A DNA stretch of 64,000 nucleotides, taken from contig NZ_JALPRR010000003.1 in the NCBI RefSeq assembly GCF_023630205.1, forward strand, positions 186,001-250,000, read 5' to 3'. Below the pieces are notes generated by a model, which was given only the letters and a program-made list of their open reading frames with translations, ran no database searches and was not told where the DNA came from. Source of the stretch: Pontibacter ruber. GTDB taxonomy: Bacteria; Bacteroidota; Bacteroidia; Cytophagales; Hymenobacteraceae. The position numbers and the translations under genes were made by a program. This document shows, in pieces, positions 27,333 to 34,834 of the stretch; positions within the stretch are counted from its first letter, which is position 1, and each line of letters opens with the position of its first letter.

Positions 27333-28329
27333 AGCAAACGTGCTGCACTCCCTCCTTAAAAGACTTTCGTGGTGTCAGACCCAATAGGTCGAACATGGCT
27401 TTGTCTGCATCGAAATCCGGGTTAGGAGTTGTCAGCAGTTTTTCGCCGGTGAAGATGGAGTTTGCGCCAGCCAGGAAGCAAAGTGCCTGATCAGTTACGC
27501 TCATGCGCTCACGGCCAGCCGAAAGACGTACCATGGTTTTTGGCATCAGAATACGGGCTGTTGCGATCATGCGCACCATCTCCCACACGGTTACCAGCGG
27601 CTGGTTTTCCAGCGGCGTACCTTTTACAGGAACCAGGGCATTAACTGGAACTGACTCCGGGTGCTGCACCATGGTAGACAAGGTATGAAGCATGCCAATT
27701 CGGTCTTCGTCTGTCTCGCCCAAACCGATTATACCCCCAGAGCATACCGAGATACCTGCCTTGCGCACGTTTTCTATCGTGTCCAGGCGGTCGTCGTAGG
27801 TACGGGTGGTAATGATATTGCTATAGTTCTCTTCAGAGGTATCCAGGTTGTGATTGTAGGCATACAGGCCGGCTTCTTTCAGCTTTTCTGCCTGGTACTC
27901 GTTCACCATACCCAGGGTACAGCAAACTTCAAGGCCCATTTCATTTACGCCCTTTACCATGTCCAGCACCTTGTCGAAGTCGCGGTTGTCGCGCACCTCG
28001 CGCCAGGCAGCACCCATACAAAAACGGGTAGAACCACCGTCTTTTGCGCGCTGTGCAGCCGTAAGTACCTGCTCCTGGCTCAGCAGCTTATGCACTTCCA
28101 CATCGGTATGGAAACGGGCAGCCTGCGGACAGTAAGAACAGTCTTCCGGGCAGCCACCTGTTTTCACTGACAATAAAGTACATACCTGCACCTCTCCAGT
28201 CGCCTGGTGTTGCTTGTGCACGTTGGCCGCTTCTACGATCAGCTCCAGCACGGGCTTGTAGTAAATCGCCTTTATCTCTTCCAGACTCCAGTCGTTGCGG
28301 ATATCTGTGTTCAGTCCGTTTTGCGTCAT
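27331..28329 (-). CDS. bioB: biotin synthase
   Basis: 332 residues, radical-SAM enzyme inserting sulfur into dethiobiotin. The 4Fe-4S/SAM motif [20 protein letters not shown] (CxxxCxxC) lies near residue 60. [40 protein letters not shown] and [15 protein letters not shown] are diagnostic, and [20 protein letters not shown] follows; the 2Fe-2S ligands include the Cys and Arg of [11 protein letters not shown]. Starts with ATG at 28329, unlike bioF, bioA and KAS, and is the first gene of the biotin set. A short 5' region (28330-28526) may contain its promoter; no BirA-type operator was recognised. Confidence 0.97.
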   Translation of the reverse strand: MTQNGLNTDIRNDWSLEEIKAIYYKPVLELIVEAANVHKQHQATGEVQVCTLLSVKTGGCPEDCSYCPQAARFHTDVEVHKLLSQEQVLTAAQRAKDGGSTRFCMGAAWREVRDNRDFDKVLDMVKGVNEMGLEVCCTLGMVNEYQAEKLKEAGLYAYNHNLDTSEENYSNIITTRTYDDRLDTIENVRKAGISVCSGGIIGLGETDEDRIGMLHTLSTMVQHPESVPVNALVPVKGTPLENQPLVTVWEMVRMIATARILMPKTMVRLSAGRERMSVTDQALCFLAGANSIFTGEKLLTTPNPDFDADKAMFDLLGLTPRKSFKEGVQHVC

Positions 28330-28526
28330 GGTGCTTGTGTTTTGGGTTACGAAGGTAATTTGAAGATTTAGGAATAAAAAACCAAGATATGGGTAGCTTC
28401 GGTGGATAAATAGTTAACTTCTTAAGCTGCTGCAGCATTTCTGTGGAAAAATTGGTTTGTTAATTTGTTGAGAGATTGGCTCGCTCGGACCTGAGTTCAT
28501 GAAAGGCGAGCAGACAGGCTCAAACA

Positions 28527-28562
28527 AAAACGGCCACTGCTCTCCAAAGCAGTGGCCGTTTT
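28527..28562 (-). terminator. terminator after the amidase gene
   Basis: AAAACGGCCACTGCT and AGCAGTGGCCGTTTT (28527-28562) form a 15-bp G/C-rich stem with a small loop, T-tailed on the minus strand 20 nt past the amidase stop at 28583. Its symmetric A/T ends could work in either direction. Confidence 0.9.
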
Positions 28563-28582
28563 GATAGACTTGTGGTTTTGTA

Positions 28583-30226
28583 TTACGATGGGTTTGTCGA
28601 TTTCCGGAAGGTAGGAACGGTTCTCTTTTTAGATGCCTGCTCGTAGGCATACGCTATCCGGATCAGTTCCGGCTCGCTGTAGGCAGTACCGAAGAAAGAA
28701 AAACCGATCGGCAAACCATACACCAATCCCATCGGAACCGTGATGTGTGGGTAGCCAGCAATAGCCGCCGGGGTAGATAAACCATAGCCCGAAAAGGAAT
28801 CCCCGTTCACCAGGTCAATGCACCACGAAGGGCCGTAGGTTGGGCCGGAGATGGCGTCCAGCTTGTGCTCCTTCATTAGGTCGTTGATGGCCTTACGCGA
28901 AGTGGTCAGGTTCTTCTGCAGTGCCTCTTTATACTCTTTGCTGTTCAGGTCGCCCAAATCCTCGGAGCTCTCCAGGATCTCCTGTTTGAAGTAGGGCATG
29001 GCTTTGTCTGCGTGCTGCTTGTTGAAGGCGATCACCTCCTTCAACGACTTCACCTTCGCATTGGAAGTAGCCAGGTACTTGTTCACTCCATCCTTGAACT
29101 CGTACTGCAATACCTTATACTCACTGGCGCTGAGCTCGTTTATTTTCTTGATGATCTCCACTTCCACGATCGTGGCGCCTTTGCTTTTCAGCAGATCGAG
29201 TGCCTCCTGCAGCATGCTGTCGATGTCCTCATGCCCTTTCAGAAAGGATTTCTCCACACCGATACGTTTGCCTTGCAAGCCATTTACATCCAGGAACTTG
29301 GTGTAGTCGGTCAGTGCTTTGCCCGTGCTTTCTTTTGTAACAGGGTCTGCGGTATCAACACCGGTTAAGGCTCCTAAAAGTATAACAGCATCGGTTACTG
29401 TTCTGGCTAGAGGGCCTGCGGTATCCTGGGTATGGGAGATCGGAATGATACCTGAGCGACTCAGCAAACCCACCGTTGGCTTGAAGCCTACCACGCCATT
29501 CACGGAAGCCGGGCACACGATGGAGCCGTCGGTTTCGGTGCCGATCGCCACGGCGCACAGGTTGGCAGCTACAGCCACACCCGAGCCAGAGCTGGAGCCG
29601 CAAGGTGTGCGGTCGAGTATGTACGGGTTTTTGTTCTGGCCACCCCTGCTGCTCCAGCCGCTGGCGGAACGGGTAGAGCGGAAGTTGGCCCACTCGCTCA
29701 GGTTGGTTTTGCCTAACAGCACCGCGCCGGATTCACGCAGCTTCGCCACAATAAAAGCATCTTTGGAGGCTCTGTTGCCTTCCAATGCGATGGAGCCTGC
29801 TGTGGTCAGCATTTTATCGGAGGTGTCAATGTTGTCTTTTATCAGGACAGAAATGCCGTGCAGCGGGCCGCGTACTTTCCCTGCCTTTCTTTCCTGGTCC
29901 ATGGCGTCGGCTATACTTAGCGCATCCGGGTTTACTTCGATCACGGAGAGCAGCCTCGGGCCATTGTGATCGATTGCCTCGATGCGCTGCAGGTATAGTT
30001 CTGTGATAGCCCGGGAAGTATACTCTCCGCGCTGCATCTTCTGCTGCAGTTCTCCTATGGTTGCCTCTTCCAGCGCAAAGCCCTGGCCGGCTGATTTGTC
30101 TTCTGTATTGCTTTTATTTTCGGCTTTCTTTTCTTCGGGAGCGCTTGTCTGGCATGCTCCCAGTGCAAGCGTCGAGAGTGTAAGGCTTGCAAGAGAGGTA
30201 TTTCTTAAAAAGTTTCTTCGGTTCAT
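28583..30226 (-). CDS. Tat-exported amidase (amidase-signature family)
   Basis: 547 residues from the ATG at 30226. MNRRNFLRNTSLASLTLSTL has the twin-arginine pattern RRNFLR and runs into a lipobox (ALGAC), so a folded, lipidated, periplasmic enzyme is predicted. A charged linker (EEKKAENKSNTEDKSAG) precedes the amidase-signature domain. The Ser-cisSer-Lys triad is present: Lys in ISVLIKDNIDTSDKMLT, and the serines in PCGSSSGSGVAVAANLCAVA and TETDGSIVCPASVNGVVG. It resembles GatA-type hydrolases but lacks any GatB/C partner; such periplasmic amidases act on peptide or aryl amides. The substrate is unknown. Own transcription unit with a terminator. Confidence 0.9.
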   Translation of the reverse strand: MNRRNFLRNTSLASLTLSTLALGACQTSAPEEKKAENKSNTEDKSAGQGFALEEATIGELQQKMQRGEYTSRAITELYLQRIEAIDHNGPRLLSVIEVNPDALSIADAMDQERKAGKVRGPLHGISVLIKDNIDTSDKMLTTAGSIALEGNRASKDAFIVAKLRESGAVLLGKTNLSEWANFRSTRSASGWSSRGGQNKNPYILDRTPCGSSSGSGVAVAANLCAVAIGTETDGSIVCPASVNGVVGFKPTVGLLSRSGIIPISHTQDTAGPLARTVTDAVILLGALTGVDTADPVTKESTGKALTDYTKFLDVNGLQGKRIGVEKSFLKGHEDIDSMLQEALDLLKSKGATIVEVEIIKKINELSASEYKVLQYEFKDGVNKYLATSNAKVKSLKEVIAFNKQHADKAMPYFKQEILESSEDLGDLNSKEYKEALQKNLTTSRKAINDLMKEHKLDAISGPTYGPSWCIDLVNGDSFSGYGLSTPAAIAGYPHITVPMGLVYGLPIGFSFFGTAYSEPELIRIAYAYEQASKKRTVPTFRKSTNPS

Positions 30227-30395
30227 AGTTTGGATTTTGTAGAAAGATAACTTTTTGTGGAGCAATTAGAAATACCTCCGCATAGATAATTGAGGGAAAT
30301 AAAAAGATGCTGCATTAGAATAGAAGCAGCTGTGAATTGCTGTCTTTGGAGAAAGAAACAGGGATACGGTTATACTTTCTGTAGCAGCAGCAAAT

Positions 30396-30427
30396 AAAAA
30401 GGGCAGGCTCTAAAGCCTGCCCTTTTT
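30396..30427 (-). terminator. terminator overlapping the YwqK-repeat gene stop
   Basis: AAAAAGGGCAGGC and GCCTGCCCTTTTT flank a 6-nt loop. The stem touches the stop codon of the gene (TAA at 30428-30426), so termination follows directly. Confidence 0.9.
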
Positions 30428-31748
30428 ATTTATCTTTTTCCTCCACTACCTGCCCGTTCCGGTAAAGGCGGGTTTTGATCACTTTGCCTTCTTCGTTGTA
30501 GTACTTCCAGGTGCCGGTTTCGCGGTTGTTGCGGTGCTGGCCGGTTACCTCTACTTTGCCGTTTTCGAAATACTGCTTGTATGGCCCGAACCGCAGTCCG
30601 TCTTTGTGGTTTGTTTCGGAGCGCAGCTTGCCGGACGGATGGTATGTATAGCTCAGGCCTACGATCTTGCCGTTCTCATACGTATACTTCTCTTTTACCT
30701 GGCCGTTCTCGTGGTATACCAGGCGCTCGCCTGTCAGTTTATCATTGGCATAGTTTTCGGATACTTCTACTTTTTTGCCGGGTGCGTCAAAGTATGTTTT
30801 CCAGCTACCGTGGCGCAGCTTGTTTTTTGTTTGCTCCTCCGACTGCAGATTGCCGGAAGGGTAATAGCGGCTTACTTTGCTGTCGTCGCCATTGTTGCTG
30901 TAATTGCCTTCTTCTTTCAGCTTGCCGTCCTCGTAAAAGATTTGCGTAAGGCCATTCGGTTTGCCATTTTTATAGTTGATCACGCTGCGAGGTTTTCCGC
31001 TCTCGTAAAACGATTTGGAAGGTCCATGCATTTGCCCTGCCAGGAAACCGCCTTCCGTGCTCAGCTTGCCGCTGCGGTAATAGCTTTTAAAAGTACCTTC
31101 CTTTTTGCCTGCCACATTCACTACTTCTGTTTCGAGCTGGCCATTGTCGAAATATGTTTTGTAGGAACCTTCCAGCATGCCGTCCCGGTAGTTGGCTTCT
31201 GTTTCGAGCTGGCCATTCGGGTAGTAGGTTTTAGCCGGGCCGCTCTGTTTGCTGTTCTTGTAGTTGATTTCTGATTTCAACTTTCCTCCAGTGTAATACT
31301 CCTTCACCAGTCCTTCCGGAAAGCCATTTACAAAGTTGGTCTCTTTGCGGATGGTGCCATCGGTGTTGAAGGTTCGGAACACATTGCTTTGCTGGTCTTT
31401 CTCGTAACTGCCTTCCTGCAGCAGGTTGCCGTTGGAGTGGTACGCTTTAAAAGGCCCCTGCTTCACGTCCTGCACATAGGTTACCTGCAGCTTGGGTTTA
31501 CCGGATGGATAGTATTCGGTAAAAACGCTGTCTTTTTTCCCGTCTACAAATTTGGCAAAAGCCTCGCGCTCGCCGGTAGGGTAGTAGCGGTTGTAGTACC
31601 CTACTATGGCAGAGTCCGGGGTGATGAAGTATACTTCCTTTATTGAGGTTCGGGCCTCGTCGTGGTAAGTAACGACTTTGTTGCCTTGCCCCAGGGTAAC
31701 AGTGCTTACAAGGGAGAGTGTGAACAGGATGGACAGTAATTTATACAT
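30426..31748 (-). CDS. exported YwqK/MORN-repeat protein
   Basis: 440 residues from the ATG at 31748 (MYKLLSILFTLSLVSTVTLG, signal peptide). From about residue 40 to the end it is an unbroken array of roughly sixteen repeats of 20-24 residues with the theme YY-x-NGK/SGKL-x-E-x-x-Y/F, for example AYHSNGNLLQEGSYEKDQQ and TYFDNGQLETEVVNVAGKKE. This is the YwqK-family (toxin_YwqK/MORN_2) repeat, predicted to form an extended beta solenoid. Many Bacteroidetes have such proteins; no toxin partner is adjacent, so antitoxin activity should not be assumed. Periplasmic or surface location is predicted from the signal peptide. Confidence 0.88.
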   Translation of the reverse strand: MYKLLSILFTLSLVSTVTLGQGNKVVTYHDEARTSIKEVYFITPDSAIVGYYNRYYPTGEREAFAKFVDGKKDSVFTEYYPSGKPKLQVTYVQDVKQGPFKAYHSNGNLLQEGSYEKDQQSNVFRTFNTDGTIRKETNFVNGFPEGLVKEYYTGGKLKSEINYKNSKQSGPAKTYYPNGQLETEANYRDGMLEGSYKTYFDNGQLETEVVNVAGKKEGTFKSYYRSGKLSTEGGFLAGQMHGPSKSFYESGKPRSVINYKNGKPNGLTQIFYEDGKLKEEGNYSNNGDDSKVSRYYPSGNLQSEEQTKNKLRHGSWKTYFDAPGKKVEVSENYANDKLTGERLVYHENGQVKEKYTYENGKIVGLSYTYHPSGKLRSETNHKDGLRFGPYKQYFENGKVEVTGQHRNNRETGTWKYYNEEGKVIKTRLYRNGQVVEEKDK

Positions 31749-31779
31749 GAGTATGGTGTGCAATGCGTGAAGTATAAGC

Positions 31780-32313
31780 TTATACTTTCTTTTTAATGAT
31801 CTCTTTAGCTACCAGTTTCATAAACGGGTCAGGGTCTTTTAGATAACTTTTTGCAAACTCAGCAGCTTTCGTGTGGTTTACTTTTTCCAGGCTCATCAAA
31901 GCCCTACGGATCACATACTTGTCTTTATCACGGTTGATCAGGTTAACGAGTAGTTTCTCCCGGTCTTCCACTTCCGTGCGCCCAAGTAATTCGGCCATTT
32001 GCCACCTGGCTTGCGGCTGATTTGAATTGAGGGCCTTTTTAACGAATCTGAGTTTAGATTCCAGCTTGTCGTCTACTTTCTGAAGTATAGTTTCTGATTC
32101 GTTATCTATGGCAAGCACAAAAACCAGTTGTTGAGCCAGGTCGTGGTTGAACTCTTTGTTTAAAAGCTCTATTACCAGGTCCGCAGCTTTATACAGTTCA
32201 TCCCAACCTGGATAATCAATTTCCCACTCGCCTAATCCCCTTTCTTCGGTATAGGTGTCGGGAGTCATGTTGGCCCAATCCCAGAATTTAGCTAACTCGG
32301 TTTCTAATGACAT
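31780..32313 (-). CDS. hypothetical HEAT-repeat-like protein
   Basis: 177 residues from the ATG at 32313 (MSLETELAKFWDWANMTPDT); upstream residues of the open frame look untranslated. All-helical: the N-terminal part (EWEIDYPGWDELYKAADLVI) leads into helix pairs ARWQMAELLGRTEVEDREKL, YVIRRALMSLEKVNHTKAAE and DPFMKLVAKEIIKKK, each about 30 residues, as in HEAT/PBS-lyase-like repeats used for protein binding. Cytoplasmic, no signal peptide. It could be an immunity- or scaffold-type protein, but no partner is evident. The gene upstream, separated by a perfect inverted repeat, is a low-GC orphan. Confidence 0.6.
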   Translation of the reverse strand: MSLETELAKFWDWANMTPDTYTEERGLGEWEIDYPGWDELYKAADLVIELLNKEFNHDLAQQLVFVLAIDNESETILQKVDDKLESKLRFVKKALNSNQPQARWQMAELLGRTEVEDREKLLVNLINRDKDKYVIRRALMSLEKVNHTKAAEFAKSYLKDPDPFMKLVAKEIIKKKV

Positions 32314-32379
32314 TTCTTCTTTAGTATAGATCAACACCAAAAGTATGGAAAACAGTTTAATGTGTTGGCTTGGTTGTGA

Positions 32380-32421
32380 ATACAATGTGTTATGCTTCAG
32401 CTAAAGTATAACACATTGTAT
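32380..32421. repeat. 14-bp perfect inverted repeat
   Basis: ATACAATGTGTTAT (32380-32393) and ATAACACATTGTAT (32408-32421) are perfect complements around a 14-nt loop, in the gap between two minus-strand genes. It may end the transcript of the upstream orphan; there is no clear T-run. Confidence 0.8.
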
Positions 32422-32431
32422 CATAAACTAT

Positions 32432-32881
32432 TTACCTGTTAGTTTTTGATTCCTGTATATGAGGCTCTTCACATGAAACTACATCAATAACTTCATTCTC
32501 GGTACCTATCCTGTAGTGCTTTGCTGGCCCAATAGAATGTATATACCATCCATGGTATTTGTTGATATACTCGAAGTACTTTGAGTTCTGAATAACCTGT
32601 AAAGTGCCTAAAGAGTCTCTAATCTCATTCTCATCGAAGTTATACCATGACTCATCTATTACTTGCCATGCAATGACATGTTCAAATGAAATAGTGAATT
32701 GTCTGCTGCTCTCTGTTGGTTTGATAGGATAACATTTCAAATTAGAATTTTCTGTTATCTGTATGTCTACTTGCTCCTGCTTTACAAATGCTTCTATCAA
32801 AATTACTTGTAAACTTCCACTACCCCTGTAGAGAATATCACCAAGGTAAAAGGCATAAGCTGAATCAAGGATAGATTTCAA
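32432..32881 (-). CDS. hypothetical protein (orphan, immunity-like size and composition)
   Basis: 149 residues, apparently starting at TTG 32881 (KSILDSAYAFYLGDILYRGS); no in-frame ATG nearby. Mixed strands such as SLQVILIEAFVKQEQVDIQI and QFTISFEHVIAWQVIDESWY, and a His/Tyr/Trp-rich stretch EYINKYHGWYIHSIGPAKHY. Visibly A/T-richer than its neighbours. Size, composition and position near another small soluble protein remind one of polymorphic-toxin immunity proteins or contact-inhibition partners, but I recognise no domain. Cytoplasmic. It may be acquired DNA. Confidence that it is a gene is moderate because of the TTG start. Confidence 0.5.
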   Translation of the reverse strand: MKSILDSAYAFYLGDILYRGSGSLQVILIEAFVKQEQVDIQITENSNLKCYPIKPTESSRQFTISFEHVIAWQVIDESWYNFDENEIRDSLGTLQVIQNSKYFEYINKYHGWYIHSIGPAKHYRIGTENEVIDVVSCEEPHIQESKTNR

Positions 32882-32918
32882 TGTTTTATAGGTTCCTGTT
32901 TTACATCTTTAAAGTATA

Positions 32919-32952
32919 AAAAAGAAGCCTTACGAATAACGTAAGGCTTCCT
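32919..32952 (-). terminator. terminator of the thiolase gene
   Basis: GAAGCCTTAC (32924-32933) and GTAAGGCTTC (32941-32950) form a 10-bp stem, T-tailed on the minus strand (TTTTTTATACTTT), 27 nt beyond the thiolase stop. Confidence 0.85.
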
Positions 32953-32978
32953 GCAAATAATATGCCTTTTGGCTGTGA

Positions 32979-34163
32979 TTACATTTTCTCGATAACCAGT
33001 GCAGATGCACCGCCACCGCCGTTGCAGATACCGGTTACACCGATCTTGCCACCTTTTTTATCGAGCACGTTGCAAAGTGTAGTTACGATGCGGGCACCGG
33101 AAGCACCAAGCGGGTGACCAAGCGATACGGCACCACCAAACACGTTCACCTTGCCGCCTTCGAGGCCAAGCTTCTGGTTGTTAGCGATAGATACTACCGA
33201 GAAGGCTTCGTTGATCTCGTAGAAATCTACTTCTTCCGGCGTAACGCCTGCATTTCTCAACGCTTTAGGTATAGCCAGCGCTGGTGTTGTTGTGAACCAG
33301 ATCGGATCCTGCTCCGCATCAGCAAAGCCACGGATCTTCGCAATAGGCTTCACGCCCAGTTCTTCGGCTTTCTCTTTGCTCATCAACAGGATGGCAGCAG
33401 CACCGTCGTTCAGGGTAGAAGCGTTGGCAGCTGTTACTGTACCTGCTTTGTCGAACACCGGCTTCAGGCCAGGGATTTTATCGAAACTTACTTTTCTGTA
33501 CTCTTCGTCTTCCGCTACCAGGATAGGGTCTTTGCCACGCTGCGGTACTTCTACCGGCACTATCTCATCCTTCAGCAAACCAGCTTCAGCAGCGGCAGCT
33601 ACTCTTTTGTAAGAGTTGATCGCATACTCGTCCTGCATCTCGCGTGTGATCTTCAGTTCACGGGCCGTGTTCTCAGCGGCATTACCCATGTGGAAGTCGT
33701 TGTATACATCCCACAGGCCGTCTTTGATCAGGCCGTCTGCCATCTGAACGTTACCCATTTTGGCACCCCAGCGTGCTTTGTCTACATAGTAAGGCACGTT
33801 CGACATGCTTTCCATACCACCGGCTACGATCACATCTTTGTGACCGAGCATGATGGCCTGCGACGCATACATGATGGCTTTTGTACCGGAAGCACATACT
33901 TTGTTGATGGTCGTACATTCCACGTTATAGCCCAAGCCCGCTTTTACAGCAGCCTGACGCGCAGGCGCCTGGCCTAAGTTGGCAGAAAGCACGTTACCCA
34001 TGATCACTTCCTGTACCTGCTCTTTGTCAACGCCGGCTCTTTCCAGCGCGCCTTTGATAGCAATAGCACCCAGTTCTGTAGCAGAAAGGCTCGAAAGGGC
34101 ACCACCAAAGCTGCCGATCGGAGTACGGACAGCCGAAATGATATATACTTCCTTGATTTGCAT
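32979..34163 (-). CDS. acetyl-CoA C-acetyltransferase (thiolase)
   Basis: 394 residues, degradative/biosynthetic thiolase fold; condenses two acetyl-CoA or cleaves acetoacetyl-CoA. First active-site Cys in TTINKVCASGTKAIMYASQA (about residue 89), His in GGAVSLGHPLGASGARIVTT and second Cys in GVTGICNGGGGASALVIEKM; the NEAF box EINEAFSVVSIAN is present. Opens QIKEVYIISAVRTPIGSFGG, typical of AtoB-like enzymes. Single gene with its own terminator; in Bacteroidetes it serves fatty-acid breakdown or ketone-body-like metabolism. AtoB versus FadA-like specificity cannot be told from sequence alone. Confidence 0.94.
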   Translation of the reverse strand: MQIKEVYIISAVRTPIGSFGGALSSLSATELGAIAIKGALERAGVDKEQVQEVIMGNVLSANLGQAPARQAAVKAGLGYNVECTTINKVCASGTKAIMYASQAIMLGHKDVIVAGGMESMSNVPYYVDKARWGAKMGNVQMADGLIKDGLWDVYNDFHMGNAAENTARELKITREMQDEYAINSYKRVAAAAEAGLLKDEIVPVEVPQRGKDPILVAEDEEYRKVSFDKIPGLKPVFDKAGTVTAANASTLNDGAAAILLMSKEKAEELGVKPIAKIRGFADAEQDPIWFTTTPALAIPKALRNAGVTPEEVDFYEINEAFSVVSIANNQKLGLEGGKVNVFGGAVSLGHPLGASGARIVTTLCNVLDKKGGKIGVTGICNGGGGASALVIEKM

Positions 34164-34368
34164 AAAATTGAATTCTGTTGTTTTAGATGTGTGAATTTAT
34201 TTAGATTATGGAAGAAAAACAAACATTCGTTAGGTAAAGGAGAGAGGAGAGGTTAGACTCTATCTTTCTTTAATAAACGGGAGTAAGGGTATAGAAGTAT
34301 AGGTGAGGCTTTGTGGGTGATGTATTATCAAATACGTTTTGTAAACTTTCTGCCTTAGCTATACTTCA

Positions 34369-34633
34369 AAGTATAAGTTTCATCGCAAAAGTATAAACAT
34401 CCCCTACCCCCTTCGAAGGGGGACTTGGTTCCAGTTGCATAGCCGCTCACGAAGCAGTGATGTTTCCAGCCTTTGCGTTGAGCGCCTTCTATTGTTGCGG
34501 TGCTGAGCTTGCTCAGCAGCCCGTAGCGGAGCGAGGAGCAGCTTCAATAGACAGCGCGATGCGCAAAGGCGAGGCCTCGCGGCCTAGAGCGCACCAAAGA
34601 CAACTATGAAACCAGTAGCTGGTAAGACTGAGG
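34369..34633. repeat. dispersed structured repeat, copy A
   Basis: Intergenic element, about 265 bp, similar to 41726-42079. It opens with AAGTATAAGTTTCATCG and a C-rich palindromic tract (CCCCCTTCGAAGGGGG, 34404-34422), then a core 34431-34612 holding nested helices: CCTTTGCG/CGCAAAGG (34470-34477 with 34562-34569), TGCTGAG/CTCAGCA (34501-34518), and GGCCTCGCGGCC near 34573. Conserved unpaired motifs include AGCGGAGCGAGGAGCAGCTT. It ends near TAAGACTGAGG. Nature unknown: possibly a non-autonomous palindromic element or a small RNA. The gap 34164-34834 has no protein gene. Confidence 0.8.
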
Positions 34634-34834
34634 AATACAAGCAGCTGCAATAGCAAAGGATTGTTAGCCACAAGTATAAAACTCCATATATAAGTATAAG
34701 ATTTCTCACTACCGTTCGAAATGACATTGAATCTCTTCACTCTTGTTTCAACATTCTTTACACCCCATGTTAAGAAAATTACTAATTTAGAAACCGAAAC
34801 AACAACACAACTGATCTTAACCAATTAACTTACC

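Noticed and set aside
34513..34824. 103-codon frame after the thiolase gene
   Set aside because: Falls within the dispersed repeat and has no protein-like features.
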